From assembly GCF_031082295.1 (NCBI RefSeq), contig NZ_JAVHLD010000005.1:62001-126000 (forward strand): a DNA stretch of 64,000 nucleotides. The letters run 5' to 3'. Made by a program: the position numbers and the translations under genes. Of this stretch, positions 20,776-28,698 are shown one piece after another. The notes below the pieces were generated by a model. That model was not told the DNA's origin and ran no database searches. It was given only the letters and a program-made list of their open reading frames with translations. The stretch's first letter is position 1. Every line of letters starts with the position of its first letter. This DNA is from Humidesulfovibrio sp. (lineage in GTDB: Bacteria > Desulfobacterota > Desulfovibrionia > Desulfovibrionales > Desulfovibrionaceae).

Positions 20776-22035
20776 CTAGGCGCGGCCTACCTCTGCGACG
20801 ATGCGCAGGAAGGCGTCCTTGTCCAAGGCCCGGATGAGCAGCTTGGTTCCGTCGGGGCTGAAGGCGGGTTCGAAGACCTTCGTGAACTCGCGCGGGTAGA
20901 CCCTGCCGTCGACCACCAGGGTCTGGCGTCCGGCCTTTTCCACCTTCACGGCCACGTGCCCGCCTGTCGCGCTGATGACCGGTGTCCAGGCCATGTCCCA
21001 GGTGCCGTCCCAGAACCTGCCGTCCACCATGACGCGCCAGTCCTTGTTGAATGTGTTGCCCAGCGCGGCGACGGTCTCGCCCTGGCGGGCGACGACGAGG
21101 TCGGTGACGACGGGTTGCGAGATGGCCCACGGCTTGCCGTTCACGGCCACGGTGAAGGCGCCGAACTGTGGCGCCACGATGGCCGCGATGTTCTTGCCGT
21201 CCTGGCTGATGACCTGGTGCCAGCACTGGGCGAACTTGGGCTCCCAAATGATCTGGTCGTCCTGGGCCAGGCCCCAGGCCCCGGCCATGCGCACCGGCGC
21301 CACCACCGAGCCTGTGGCCGGGTTGAAGCGCGGTTCCCACACGCAGCCGTAGTTGGCGGCCCACTTGTTGCCGTCCACCACGATGGAGTAGTCGTACAGG
21401 GAGGTGCGCACCTGGGCGGCCACGCGCTTGCCCGCGGGGTCAAAGGTCGGTGTCCAGACGTTCATGAAGCTGACGCCCCAGGACTGGCCGTTCACCGCCA
21501 CGCCGAAAACCCCCGCGGCGAAGTCGTCGAGGTCGGCCGGCTTGAGCGAGCCGACCTGCACCACCGCGGCGGATGACTGGCCGTCGGCGGAAAGGGTTGG
21601 CTGGTTGGCGTTCTCGTAGAGGGTCTCCCAGGTGGTGCCGTCGAGGCACAGGCCGTACTCGCCGCCGCTCTGGATGCAGGCCGCGATGACGTCGCCCTCG
21701 GCGGAGAACTGGGTGCCCCAGAGGTAGTCGAAGCTCTCCTCCCAGGCCTCGCCGTCCACGGCCAGGGTCCACATGCCGTCCGCCTGGACCACGGCGGTCA
21801 GCCGTCCGTCCGGGCTGAAGCGCGGGTACCATGCCTTGTCGAAGCTGTTTTCCCACGGCTCGCCGTTGACCAGGGCCGTGAAGCCTCCGTCGGCCAGGCT
21901 GGCCAGCATGGCCAGCCGTTCCCCGTCGGGTGAGGCGTGCGGCTCTTCGATCCAGGCGCATGTCTCCGGGCATTTGACCGAAGGCAGTATGACCCGTTGT
22001 CCCGGTTCCCAATTCCACAAGGTAGGTGGATGCAT
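20776..22035 (-). CDS. tmcD: Tmc complex beta-propeller-like subunit
   Basis: A 419-residue protein without signal peptide or membrane span. It is built from about nine repeats of 40-45 residues, each with the pattern [N/D]G-x2-W ... W-x-P-x-F-x4-G (for example VNGEPW and later PRFSPDG). This looks like a WD40/TolB-type beta-propeller. The TmcD function is not known; by position it is a tryptophan-rich cytoplasmic partner of TmcB. It is the first gene of the operon in this window, behind the AT-rich divergent region, with a GGGAGGG ribosome site. Confidence 0.85.
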   Translation of the reverse strand: MHPPTLWNWEPGQRVILPSVKCPETCAWIEEPHASPDGERLAMLASLADGGFTALVNGEPWENSFDKAWYPRFSPDGRLTAVVQADGMWTLAVDGEAWEESFDYLWGTQFSAEGDVIAACIQSGGEYGLCLDGTTWETLYENANQPTLSADGQSSAAVVQVGSLKPADLDDFAAGVFGVAVNGQSWGVSFMNVWTPTFDPAGKRVAAQVRTSLYDYSIVVDGNKWAANYGCVWEPRFNPATGSVVAPVRMAGAWGLAQDDQIIWEPKFAQCWHQVISQDGKNIAAIVAPQFGAFTVAVNGKPWAISQPVVTDLVVARQGETVAALGNTFNKDWRVMVDGRFWDGTWDMAWTPVISATGGHVAVKVEKAGRQTLVVDGRVYPREFTKVFEPAFSPDGTKLLIRALDKDAFLRIVAEVGRA

Positions 22036-22157
22036 GTCGCCCTCCCTCGCACGTGTTGCGTGCGCTACGTATTGACCGCCGAGTGTTCCGCTAGGAATAC
22101 CTCAAAATAACGCCATGTTAATTCACTATGAAAACGTTATGCAGTTGATAATGAATC

Positions 22158-22185
22158 GCAATGTTATGTAGCTACATGCAATGTT
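22158..22185. promoter_or_regulatory. Candidate operator: palindrome flanked by direct repeats
   Basis: The perfect palindrome ATGTAGCTACAT (22166-22177) sits exactly between two copies of GCAATGTT (22158-22165 and 22178-22185). This arrangement is typical of a regulator binding site. It lies about 125 bases upstream of tmcD and 215 bases upstream of the Rrf2-receiver start. Confidence 0.5.
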
Positions 22186-22229
22186 GCCATATATTTTGCA
22201 TTGTGTGAAGTACTTTTTGAAATTTTTTG

Positions 22230-22258
22230 TTTACATACGCGCAAAGTATGTTTACTAT
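22230..22258 (+). promoter_or_regulatory. Predicted promoter with operator in the spacer, Rrf2-receiver gene
   Basis: TTTACA (22230-22235) and TACTAT (22253-22258) with a 17-base spacer. The spacer holds the inverted repeat ACATAC (22233-22238) and GTATGT (22246-22251), which overlaps the -35 box. Binding there would block transcription, so autoregulation by the Rrf2 protein is plausible. Confidence 0.5.
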
Positions 22259-22400
22259 ATTAAAGCATACAGTTTTAGTGTGACTTGCAAAGCGTATTTA
22301 CTTTGTATATCGTGCCGATCAAGAGTGTCTGTGTTTACCGTCCCGCGTGCGAAGGAGTTGCGTAGCTCGGCGCGGGGGCACAGGGGACAGGGGGGGCGCC

Positions 22401-23348
22401 ATGCGACTGACGACCAAGGGCAGATATGGGATGCGGCTTGTGCTGGACATCGCGCAGCACGAGGACAAGGGGCCGGTCTCCATGGCCGAAACCTCGCTGC
22501 GCCAGGATGTCTCGGTGAAGTATCTGGAGCGCCTGGTGGGCGAACTGCAGCGCGCCGGGTTCGTGCGCAGCGTGCGCGGGCGCGAGGGAGGCCACCTGCT
22601 GGCCATGCCCCCGGAGAACATCACCGTGGGCGACGTGGTCCGCGCCCTGGAGGGCGACGCCGCCGTGCTGCCCTGCTCCAACAACCGCCTGGCCTGCCCC
22701 CGCTCGGTGCACTGCCTCACGCGCACCATCTGGATCGCGGCGGATCAGGCCATGCTCGAAAAGCTCGACTCCGTCACCGTGCGCGACATCCTGAGCGACG
22801 GCCAGAACTGCATCGCCCGCAAGGAGGCCGAGCGGCTCAAAGCCCAGAAGAAGGCCGAGTCCAAGCCGGAGGCCCCGGCGGGCGAGGAGGCGCTGGCCGA
22901 GCCGGTGCAGCGCAAAAAGCTGGCCCGGCGCATTTTCCGCCAGCGCCTGGCCCAGACCACCCAGGGTCGCCCCGTGCGCCCGGAGGGCGCGCCCAAGAAG
23001 ATCCTTGTGGTGGATGACGACCCGGACATCGTGGAATATCTTGTGACGGTGCTGCGCGAGCGTGGCTACGACACCTGCACGGCCTGCGACGGCGACGTGG
23101 CCATGGAGGTGCTGGTGACGGAATACCCGGACCTCGTGACGCTTGACCTTGAGATGCCCAACGAATGGGGGCCGAAGTTCTTCCGCCGGTTCTCGCGCAT
23201 CCCGGAGTTCCGCGACCTGCCGGTCATCGTCATCAGCGGCCTGCCGGGCATCCACCTGGCCATCCGCAAGGCCGTGGGCACCGTCCGCAAGCCCTTCGAC
23301 CCGCAGGAGGTCCTGCGCATCGTGGAAGGGGCCATCGGAGAGCCCTAG
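22401..23348 (+). CDS. Rrf2-family regulator fused to a response-regulator receiver
   Basis: A 315-residue fusion. Residues 1-135 are an Rrf2/IscR-type winged-helix regulator (MRLTTKGRYGMRLVLDIA) with the cluster-ligand trio Cys92, Cys99, Cys105. A charged Ala/Lys/Glu linker (about 136-198) leads to a complete receiver (199-315) with Asp249 in TLDLEMPNEWGP and Lys in VRKPF. In D. vulgaris, Rrf2 and the receiver Rrf1 are known as separate neighbouring genes by the hmc operon; here both are one polypeptide. Expected action: DNA binding tuned by an iron-sulfur cluster and by phosphorylation. It is divergent from tmcDCBA, its likely target. A terminator follows at 23438. Confidence 0.92.
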   Translation: MRLTTKGRYGMRLVLDIAQHEDKGPVSMAETSLRQDVSVKYLERLVGELQRAGFVRSVRGREGGHLLAMPPENITVGDVVRALEGDAAVLPCSNNRLACPRSVHCLTRTIWIAADQAMLEKLDSVTVRDILSDGQNCIARKEAERLKAQKKAESKPEAPAGEEALAEPVQRKKLARRIFRQRLAQTTQGRPVRPEGAPKKILVVDDDPDIVEYLVTVLRERGYDTCTACDGDVAMEVLVTEYPDLVTLDLEMPNEWGPKFFRRFSRIPEFRDLPVIVISGLPGIHLAIRKAVGTVRKPFDPQEVLRIVEGAIGEP

Positions 23349-23437
23349 CCAGCGCCTGGCCCGCAAGGCCAACGCCGCAGAGGAGGAGCGCGAGGCTCCA
23401 GTCCACGTCTAAAGTCCGCGAAACAATGCGCCGCCGA

Positions 23438-23467
23438 GGCGGTCAGGATATCCCTGGCCGCCTTTTT
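23438..23467 (+). terminator. Rho-independent terminator of the Rrf2-receiver gene
   Basis: Arms GGCGGTCAGG (23438-23447) and CCTGGCCGCC (23453-23462) form a 10-base-pair stem with one G-U pair and a 5-base loop, followed by five T. The remainder of the 23349-23637 gap shows nothing else recognisable. Confidence 0.85.
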
Positions 23468-23637
23468 GCGCGTGGCGCACAGCCGGGAGGACAAAGGGAA
23501 GGCAAGGTGCAGGGGGCGTTTTCCGTGCGAGCTGCGGGCGATCCTGGCTTCCAGGGCCACGTCACACAATGCGCCGCGGCCGGCTTTGGGCGTGTTGCTG
23601 TCGGCCTGGATGCCGTCTTGGCTCGGTGAGGGGGGCG

Positions 23638-24237
23638 TCAGTTGGAGGCGAGGAGCTGCACGTAGTTGCGCACGCTGGATGCGCCGGAGTCGTGCGCGCT
23701 GTCGTTCAGGCGCTGGCGTTCGGCGTTGGTGCGCACTCGGCCCAGGAGCACCGCGTTGCCCTCCACCACCTGCACGCGCACGTCGCGGGTGCGGATGCCG
23801 GACATGCGCAGGATGTTGTCGCGCAGCTCGCCGTCCGTGACGTAGTGCCTGCCCGAGCCAGCGGGGAACAGGCACAGGGTCAGCTCGCGCACGCCCTTGA
23901 CGTTCCTTGTGGCGTTGCGGGCGCGTTCCAGTTCTCTGGGGTTCGCATAGGTGCCGACGATGTAGGCGCGGCCCTGGGTGACGTGAGGAGTGGCCTGGGC
24001 CAGCATGCCGCCCAGGGAGTGCAGCCGGGCGCGCAGCCGGGCCTCGGCCTGGGCGTCGTCGCTGGTGTCCTGGCTCAGGCTCTGGCGCGAGTTGATGCCG
24101 GCCGCCATGTCGAAGCCGGTTTTTCCGGCTTCGGCCACGGAGAGCACGTCGCCCACCGCAAGGAGGGGCAGCGCGGCGCATCCGCTGGTGCAGAGCGCGA
24201 GCAGGCAGAGAAGAGCGGTGAGGCAGAGCTTTCGCAC
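23638..24237 (-). CDS. BON-domain lipoprotein
   Basis: A 199-residue protein with a lipoprotein signal peptide (VRKLCLTALLCLLALCTSGC; lipobox Cys about residue 20). Two BON domains cover roughly residues 60-130 and 130-199, the second containing VRVQVVEGNAVLLGRV. BON proteins such as OsmY, DolP and Kbp act at the cell envelope, probably by binding phospholipid. I chose the GTG start at 24237, with GGGGG upstream, because it begins the signal peptide. The gene stands alone, with 145 bases between it and the glycosyltransferase gene. Confidence 0.82.
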   Translation of the reverse strand: MRKLCLTALLCLLALCTSGCAALPLLAVGDVLSVAEAGKTGFDMAAGINSRQSLSQDTSDDAQAEARLRARLHSLGGMLAQATPHVTQGRAYIVGTYANPRELERARNATRNVKGVRELTLCLFPAGSGRHYVTDGELRDNILRMSGIRTRDVRVQVVEGNAVLLGRVRTNAERQRLNDSAHDSGASSVRNYVQLLASN

Positions 24238-24382
24238 CAAGAACCCCCGACGGAGACCACGCAGTCGCTGGAGCAGACAAGGGAGAGACGCTCCAGGCGC
24301 CGCGAAGCATCTCCGCACATACCCCCTTCGGCAGACAATAGCGATGGGTTTAGGGCTTGCGGTGGCATTTGCGCCTGGGATT

Positions 24383-26086
24383 TCAGGGAACCTTGAGAAC
24401 GCCCTTCCTGTCGGTGATGGCGATGTAGTACGGCTGCCCGGCCAGCCACTGCTCCAGCACGACCACCATATGCCTGGGCCGCGTTTCCCACTTGTCCCAG
24501 TGCTTTTTCTTGATGGCCAGCACGACGTCCTTTTCGGCGACCAGCGGGTCCAGCGTGTCGTAGGCTGCGGTCTCGCGCACCACGCCGCCGACATAGTACG
24601 AGTAGATGCCCTGGTAGATGTCGTGGGCCACGGGCAGGTAGCCCTTGGCGGCGTAGTCCTTGAGCACGTCGGCTTGGGGCTTGGGGCTCATGATGGCGTC
24701 CAGCGCCGGGGACAGGCTCTGCGCCGCGGGCTGCACCCACAGGGCGGTCAGGATGGCCAGGACCGGGAGCACGCGCCGGGCGGTCTGCCCGCGCAGGAGC
24801 AACAGCCCCAGGCCGCAGGCGGCGAAGCCCCCGGCCACGGCCCAGATGCCAGGCAGGGACATCTGCACGGGCAGAAAGCGCTCGGCCTGGGTGGTCACGG
24901 CGGCAAGGCCCAGGAACAGGATTCCCGCGGCGGTCCAGAGCCGCCGCCAGGGCCTGGGCGTTTTGTCCCCGAGCAGCTCCAGGGCCAGCAGCAATGCCAG
25001 GGGGGGGAGCTGCGGCAGGATGTAGACCACCACCTTGCCGCTCAAAAGCGAGAGCAGGGTCAGCCCGCTCAGGAAGGATATCCACAGCCAGGCCTTGGCA
25101 TCGGCCACGGGGGCCAGGGAAGCCACGGAAGACGACGCCTTGCGCCCGGCATAAAGCGCGCGCCAGTAGTCTCCGTCGAACAGGCGGCGCACCGGCAGCG
25201 CCAGGAGCGCCAGGGTCCAGGGCAGCCAGCAGGGGGGAAAGGCCACCAGGTAAAAATAGAACGGCTCGGCGTGATGGAAGGTCTTGGTGGCGCGCTGGAA
25301 GATCTGCTCCACGAAGATTTTGCGCAGGAAGTCCGGCCCCTCCACAAAGTAGGCGGCGAGAACCCAGGAGAAAACCAGGGCCAGCAGGGCCAGCAGCCCC
25401 GGCAGCATGCCGGCGCGGAAGAACTCCCGCGCGCGACCGCGCCAGGTGAGGTAGAGCAGGGTGGTCAGCACCGGGAACAGCAGGCCCAGCGGCCCCTTGG
25501 TGAGCGTGGCCAGCCCGGCCAGAAAGAGCGCAAGGGTGTTGAGCCGCGCGCGCCGGACCTCGTTGCCGGGGGTGAAGGCCAGGCAGAAGGCCGCCTGGGC
25601 CGCGATGATCAGCGCCGTGAAGAGCAGGTCCATGCGCGAGTAGTGCAGCAGCCCGGAGAAGAACAGGGTGGAGAGCAGGATCAGCCCGGCCGCCATCCCG
25701 ACGGATGCCCCGGCCTCGTCGTCCAGCTTGAGGGCCCGCGCAAGGGCGAGGGTGGCGTAGAGCACCAGCAGCCCGCTGGCAGCCGCGCCCAGGAAGAATA
25801 CCGCCGGGTCGCTGACGCCGGGGATGGCGTCGAGCGCGCGCAGAAACCAGAAGTACAGGGGCGGCTTGTCCGGGTAGGCCACGCCGTTCAGCGACAGCAC
25901 CAGCCAGCGCCCGCGCAGCAATCCGGCGTAGGCGTCGGCGTAGCGCACCTCGTCGGAAAACCACAGGGCGCGGCTTTGCAGGGTGAAGGCCGTCTGCATG
26001 GCCGTCAGCACTGCCAGGGCAAGCCAGGGGCTGCGGCGGATCAGGTCCCACAGGCGGTCCAGGCATTTTTCGACGAGGGCGGTCAT
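24383..26086 (-). CDS. ArnT/PMT-family membrane glycosyltransferase
   Basis: A 567-residue polytopic protein with about 12 hydrophobic spans and the acidic DE motif of the GT-C fold in the first periplasmic loop (WFSDEVRYADAY). This is typical of ArnT and related enzymes that transfer a sugar from a polyprenyl-phosphate carrier to lipid A or another acceptor. The C-terminal ~120 residues form a soluble domain. The donor sugar cannot be told. The ATG at 26086 is chosen because AAGGAG is 6 bases upstream and it overlaps the PAP2 stop by 4 bases; ATG 26092 is also in frame. The PAP2 phosphatase pairing supports lipid-carrier chemistry. Confidence 0.85.
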   Translation of the reverse strand: MTALVEKCLDRLWDLIRRSPWLALAVLTAMQTAFTLQSRALWFSDEVRYADAYAGLLRGRWLVLSLNGVAYPDKPPLYFWFLRALDAIPGVSDPAVFFLGAAASGLLVLYATLALARALKLDDEAGASVGMAAGLILLSTLFFSGLLHYSRMDLLFTALIIAAQAAFCLAFTPGNEVRRARLNTLALFLAGLATLTKGPLGLLFPVLTTLLYLTWRGRAREFFRAGMLPGLLALLALVFSWVLAAYFVEGPDFLRKIFVEQIFQRATKTFHHAEPFYFYLVAFPPCWLPWTLALLALPVRRLFDGDYWRALYAGRKASSSVASLAPVADAKAWLWISFLSGLTLLSLLSGKVVVYILPQLPPLALLLALELLGDKTPRPWRRLWTAAGILFLGLAAVTTQAERFLPVQMSLPGIWAVAGGFAACGLGLLLLRGQTARRVLPVLAILTALWVQPAAQSLSPALDAIMSPKPQADVLKDYAAKGYLPVAHDIYQGIYSYYVGGVVRETAAYDTLDPLVAEKDVVLAIKKKHWDKWETRPRHMVVVLEQWLAGQPYYIAITDRKGVLKVP

Positions 26087-26700
26087 GTCCATCTCCTTGC
26101 CAGGTAAAGCGCGAGGTATCCGCCCAGGCTGCCCACCAGCCAGCCCGCCAGGACGTCCGAGGGGTGGTGCCAGCCCAGCGCGATGCGGCTGAAGCCCACG
26201 AGCCCGGCCATGAGCCCCAGCCCTATCGGCGCCAGCCAGGGGCCAAAACGTATCGCCAGGGGCACGGTCTGGACCATGATTTCCGTGGTGTGGCCCGAGG
26301 GTAGCGAGTGGTGCCCGGAGTCAAGGGACCAGGGCACGAAGGGGCCGGGCACGTCGGGCCGGGGGCGGCCGATGGAGATTTTGAGGAAGCGCTCCAGCGC
26401 CAAGGACACGATGAGCTGCGCGGCCAGGCAGCCCAGGGCCAGCATGGTGAGGTCGCGGCGGCGCTGCTTCAGCCCCTTGATGAGAATGCCCGCGTAGACC
26501 AGGTACAGGGCCGGATTGCCCCAGTTCGTGCAGAACTTGAGCAGGGCCACGGCTTGCGGATGTTCCGGCCGCCAGGCGTCGAAATGCGCGATGATGGCGT
26601 CTTCGGCGCCAAGCACGCCGTAGCAGGCCGCCATCGCCGCAACGAGCGGCAGGGACAGGACGGCCCAGGCGGCCAGTGGGTTCGGGGCTGTGCGCGGCAT
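26083..26700 (-). CDS. PAP2-family membrane phosphatase
   Basis: A 205-residue membrane protein with the complete phosphatidic-acid-phosphatase-2 signature: KISIGRPRP, LPSGHTTE and SRIALGWHHPSDV, spread over five or six hydrophobic spans. The family dephosphorylates lipid phosphates, for example undecaprenyl pyrophosphate, or lipid A. The stop overlaps the start of the ArnT-like gene (ATGA), so both are co-translated and probably act on the same lipid-linked sugar pathway. Confidence 0.9.
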   Translation of the reverse strand: MPRTAPNPLAAWAVLSLPLVAAMAACYGVLGAEDAIIAHFDAWRPEHPQAVALLKFCTNWGNPALYLVYAGILIKGLKQRRRDLTMLALGCLAAQLIVSLALERFLKISIGRPRPDVPGPFVPWSLDSGHHSLPSGHTTEIMVQTVPLAIRFGPWLAPIGLGLMAGLVGFSRIALGWHHPSDVLAGWLVGSLGGYLALYLARRWT

Positions 26701-26778
26701 GCGGCCTTATAGGGCGAATCCGGGGCGCATGCAACCGACGCGGGAAACATCGTCCGGCGCGCCCGCCCGCGGGAAATG

Positions 26779-26811
26779 AAAAACGCCCGCCAGGGTCGGT
26801 CCCGGCGGGCG
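26779..26811 (-). terminator. Rho-independent terminator of the MptE-like gene
   Basis: Read on the minus strand: CGCCCGCC with its complement, plus GGG/CCC closing a 5-base loop, followed by five T. It is located 31 bases past the stop of the gene at 26842. Confidence 0.85.
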
Positions 26812-26841
26812 CTTCGCTGCCTCGCTTGCGGATGCGGTAAC

Positions 26842-28608
26842 TCAGGCGGCCCGGTGGCTGCCCAGGCCCGCCACGCAGCGGTCCACTTCGCGCACCTTGG
26901 CCAGGATGTTCTTGCCGATGCGCTTGAACTCCATCAAGTCCTTCGGCTCATAGCTGCGCCGGGTCTTGGCCAGTCCGGCCAGGTCCAGGGTTTCGTTGAA
27001 CAGATAGGGCAGGTACAGCGGGTCCTGGCGCACGAAGAACAGGGCCTGCTCCAGCATGTTGTGGATGTCTACCTGGTTGGCCTCGTTGTGCTTGAACAGC
27101 TTGGCCAGGCGCTTCTCCACGTTCCTGAAGGAACTGGTCCAGATGTGGCTGCGCGGCTCGAAGCAGATGTCCTGGCCGGGGGTGCGGGCCTGGGCCAGCT
27201 TTTGGAGGAACAGGTCCTTGCTGCCCGGAGCCGAGGACAGGCAGCCCTCGTTCACGGCCTCTTCCAGGGTCACGGCGGGCGCGCCCTCGATGATGACGCC
27301 GCCGCCGTAGAGATTGTAGATGCGAAACGGCGACTTCTTGATGTCGTTCTCCAGGTCGCGCTTGCTGGTCAGGTACTGGACGCTCGAGATGATCTCCTCG
27401 CCCCACAGGTTCGTCAGCCTCTGGTGGGACTGCGGGTTGAAGGGCAGGGGGGCCGAGGCGTGGTGGCCTTCGGCGTGGGTGGTCTCGCCCTTCCAGGCGA
27501 AGTCCTGGCCCGCCAGCAGGATGCTGCCGATGCCCATCCAGCGCAGCAGGCGCACCAAGGTCACGGAGACGTTGCCGCCCGCGTCGAGCACGAACTCGCG
27601 GTCCTGCAGCACGAAGGTGGCCAGGCCGCCCAGGGTCCACAGGGGCAGGGTGGGGCCGGGATAGCGCCGCACCACCTCGGGGTTGACCTTGGTGGAGTAG
27701 ATGAGCGGGATGTCCTTGGCCCAGTCCATGTCCAGGCGGTTGTAGAGCGTCAGCATGCTGTCGTCGTAGTCGAGCGCCAGGCAGAAGTCGGGCTTGAGGT
27801 CGTAGGGGCGGAGCACCGGCAGGGTCTGCAGGGCCGAGACATACAGGGCGTAGCCGCGGTTCTTGGCCAGGTCCGGGGCGAACTTGGCCAAAGACGGCCC
27901 GGCGCCCAGCACCACCGCGCCCACGCCGTTGGCGCTGTCCTTCAGGGACTTCAGGCTGCCGTCCGCTGCCGCGCGGCGGTAGTTCTTGAGCTCGTTGCCC
28001 ACCATGACGTCCTGGCGCAGGCGCAGGGTGACCATCTCCACGCTGAAGTTCTCCAGCCGGTTCTTGACGGTCTGCATCCAGAGCGCGTACTCCGGGCCGA
28101 TCTGCTGGCTCGGCACGTCGGCGCGCAGGTAGATTTTTCCGTACACGTACTGCAGGTCGAGGTTCTTCACGACCTCCATCAGGTACTCGTCCGAGGGCAC
28201 GATGAAGTGCAGCTTCTTGTTGGCCAGAAACGGCCTGTAGTCCGTCTGGCCCAGGCAGGCCAGCAGCACGGCCGGGTTTGGCTCAAGCACGAGCACCTTG
28301 TGGGTGTCCGGCGTGTTGACGAGGATGTGGTTCAGGCCGTAGCCGATGTTGGTGCCCACGATGACCGTCGCCGAGAGGTCCGGCTTTTCGATGTCGACCC
28401 ACTCGCGATAGATCTGGGTGGGGGCGAGGGCGTCAAAAATGCCGTTGCCGCAGGGCATGCGCCAGTCAATGAGCCCCCATTGGTTGACAAAGACGCTCGT
28501 TTTCAGGGATTCTCCGTCCAGCGGGCTTTCCGAGAGCCAGGCGTACAGCGCCGGGTTGGCGCTTTGAAGGGCAGTGATGTTTTCTTTCAGATGCGGATAT
28601 GCAGTCAT
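26842..28608 (-). CDS. MptE-like (DUF115) protein, motility accessory factor type
   Basis: A 588-residue soluble protein with the DUF115 core: GTNIGYGLNHIL in the N-terminal part and the nucleotide-binding-like LGAGPSLAK near residues 231-238, then GGNVSVTLV and LAGQDFAW. DUF115 occurs in archaeal 6-hydroxymethylpterin pyrophosphokinase MptE and in motility accessory factors linked to glycosylation of flagellin with nonulosonic acids. The substrate cannot be told here, and no flagellin gene is in the window. ATG 28608 has AAGGGG upstream. It diverges from the cysteine synthase gene over 90 bases. Confidence 0.85.
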   Translation of the reverse strand: MTAYPHLKENITALQSANPALYAWLSESPLDGESLKTSVFVNQWGLIDWRMPCGNGIFDALAPTQIYREWVDIEKPDLSATVIVGTNIGYGLNHILVNTPDTHKVLVLEPNPAVLLACLGQTDYRPFLANKKLHFIVPSDEYLMEVVKNLDLQYVYGKIYLRADVPSQQIGPEYALWMQTVKNRLENFSVEMVTLRLRQDVMVGNELKNYRRAAADGSLKSLKDSANGVGAVVLGAGPSLAKFAPDLAKNRGYALYVSALQTLPVLRPYDLKPDFCLALDYDDSMLTLYNRLDMDWAKDIPLIYSTKVNPEVVRRYPGPTLPLWTLGGLATFVLQDREFVLDAGGNVSVTLVRLLRWMGIGSILLAGQDFAWKGETTHAEGHHASAPLPFNPQSHQRLTNLWGEEIISSVQYLTSKRDLENDIKKSPFRIYNLYGGGVIIEGAPAVTLEEAVNEGCLSSAPGSKDLFLQKLAQARTPGQDICFEPRSHIWTSSFRNVEKRLAKLFKHNEANQVDIHNMLEQALFFVRQDPLYLPYLFNETLDLAGLAKTRRSYEPKDLMEFKRIGKNILAKVREVDRCVAGLGSHRAA

Positions 28609-28698
28609 CAGGCCGACCCCTTGTGTTTGGGGGCGAGAATGCAATTCGCGGGCCAGCGCCCGGAAATGGGCGGAAAGCCCGCAACCAGAGGATTCGCC

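Larger units (their letters stand above)
22036..22400. promoter_or_regulatory. AT-rich divergent control region, tmc operon / Rrf2-receiver gene
   Basis: A 365-base gap between tmcD (minus) and the Rrf2-receiver gene (plus), visibly AT-rich against GC-rich flanks. It holds a 12-base perfect palindrome with flanking direct repeats (22158-22185) and a plus-strand promoter with an inverted repeat in its spacer (22230-22258). Several more GTTTAC and GCAATG-like words occur. I see no gene in it. Confidence 0.7.
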
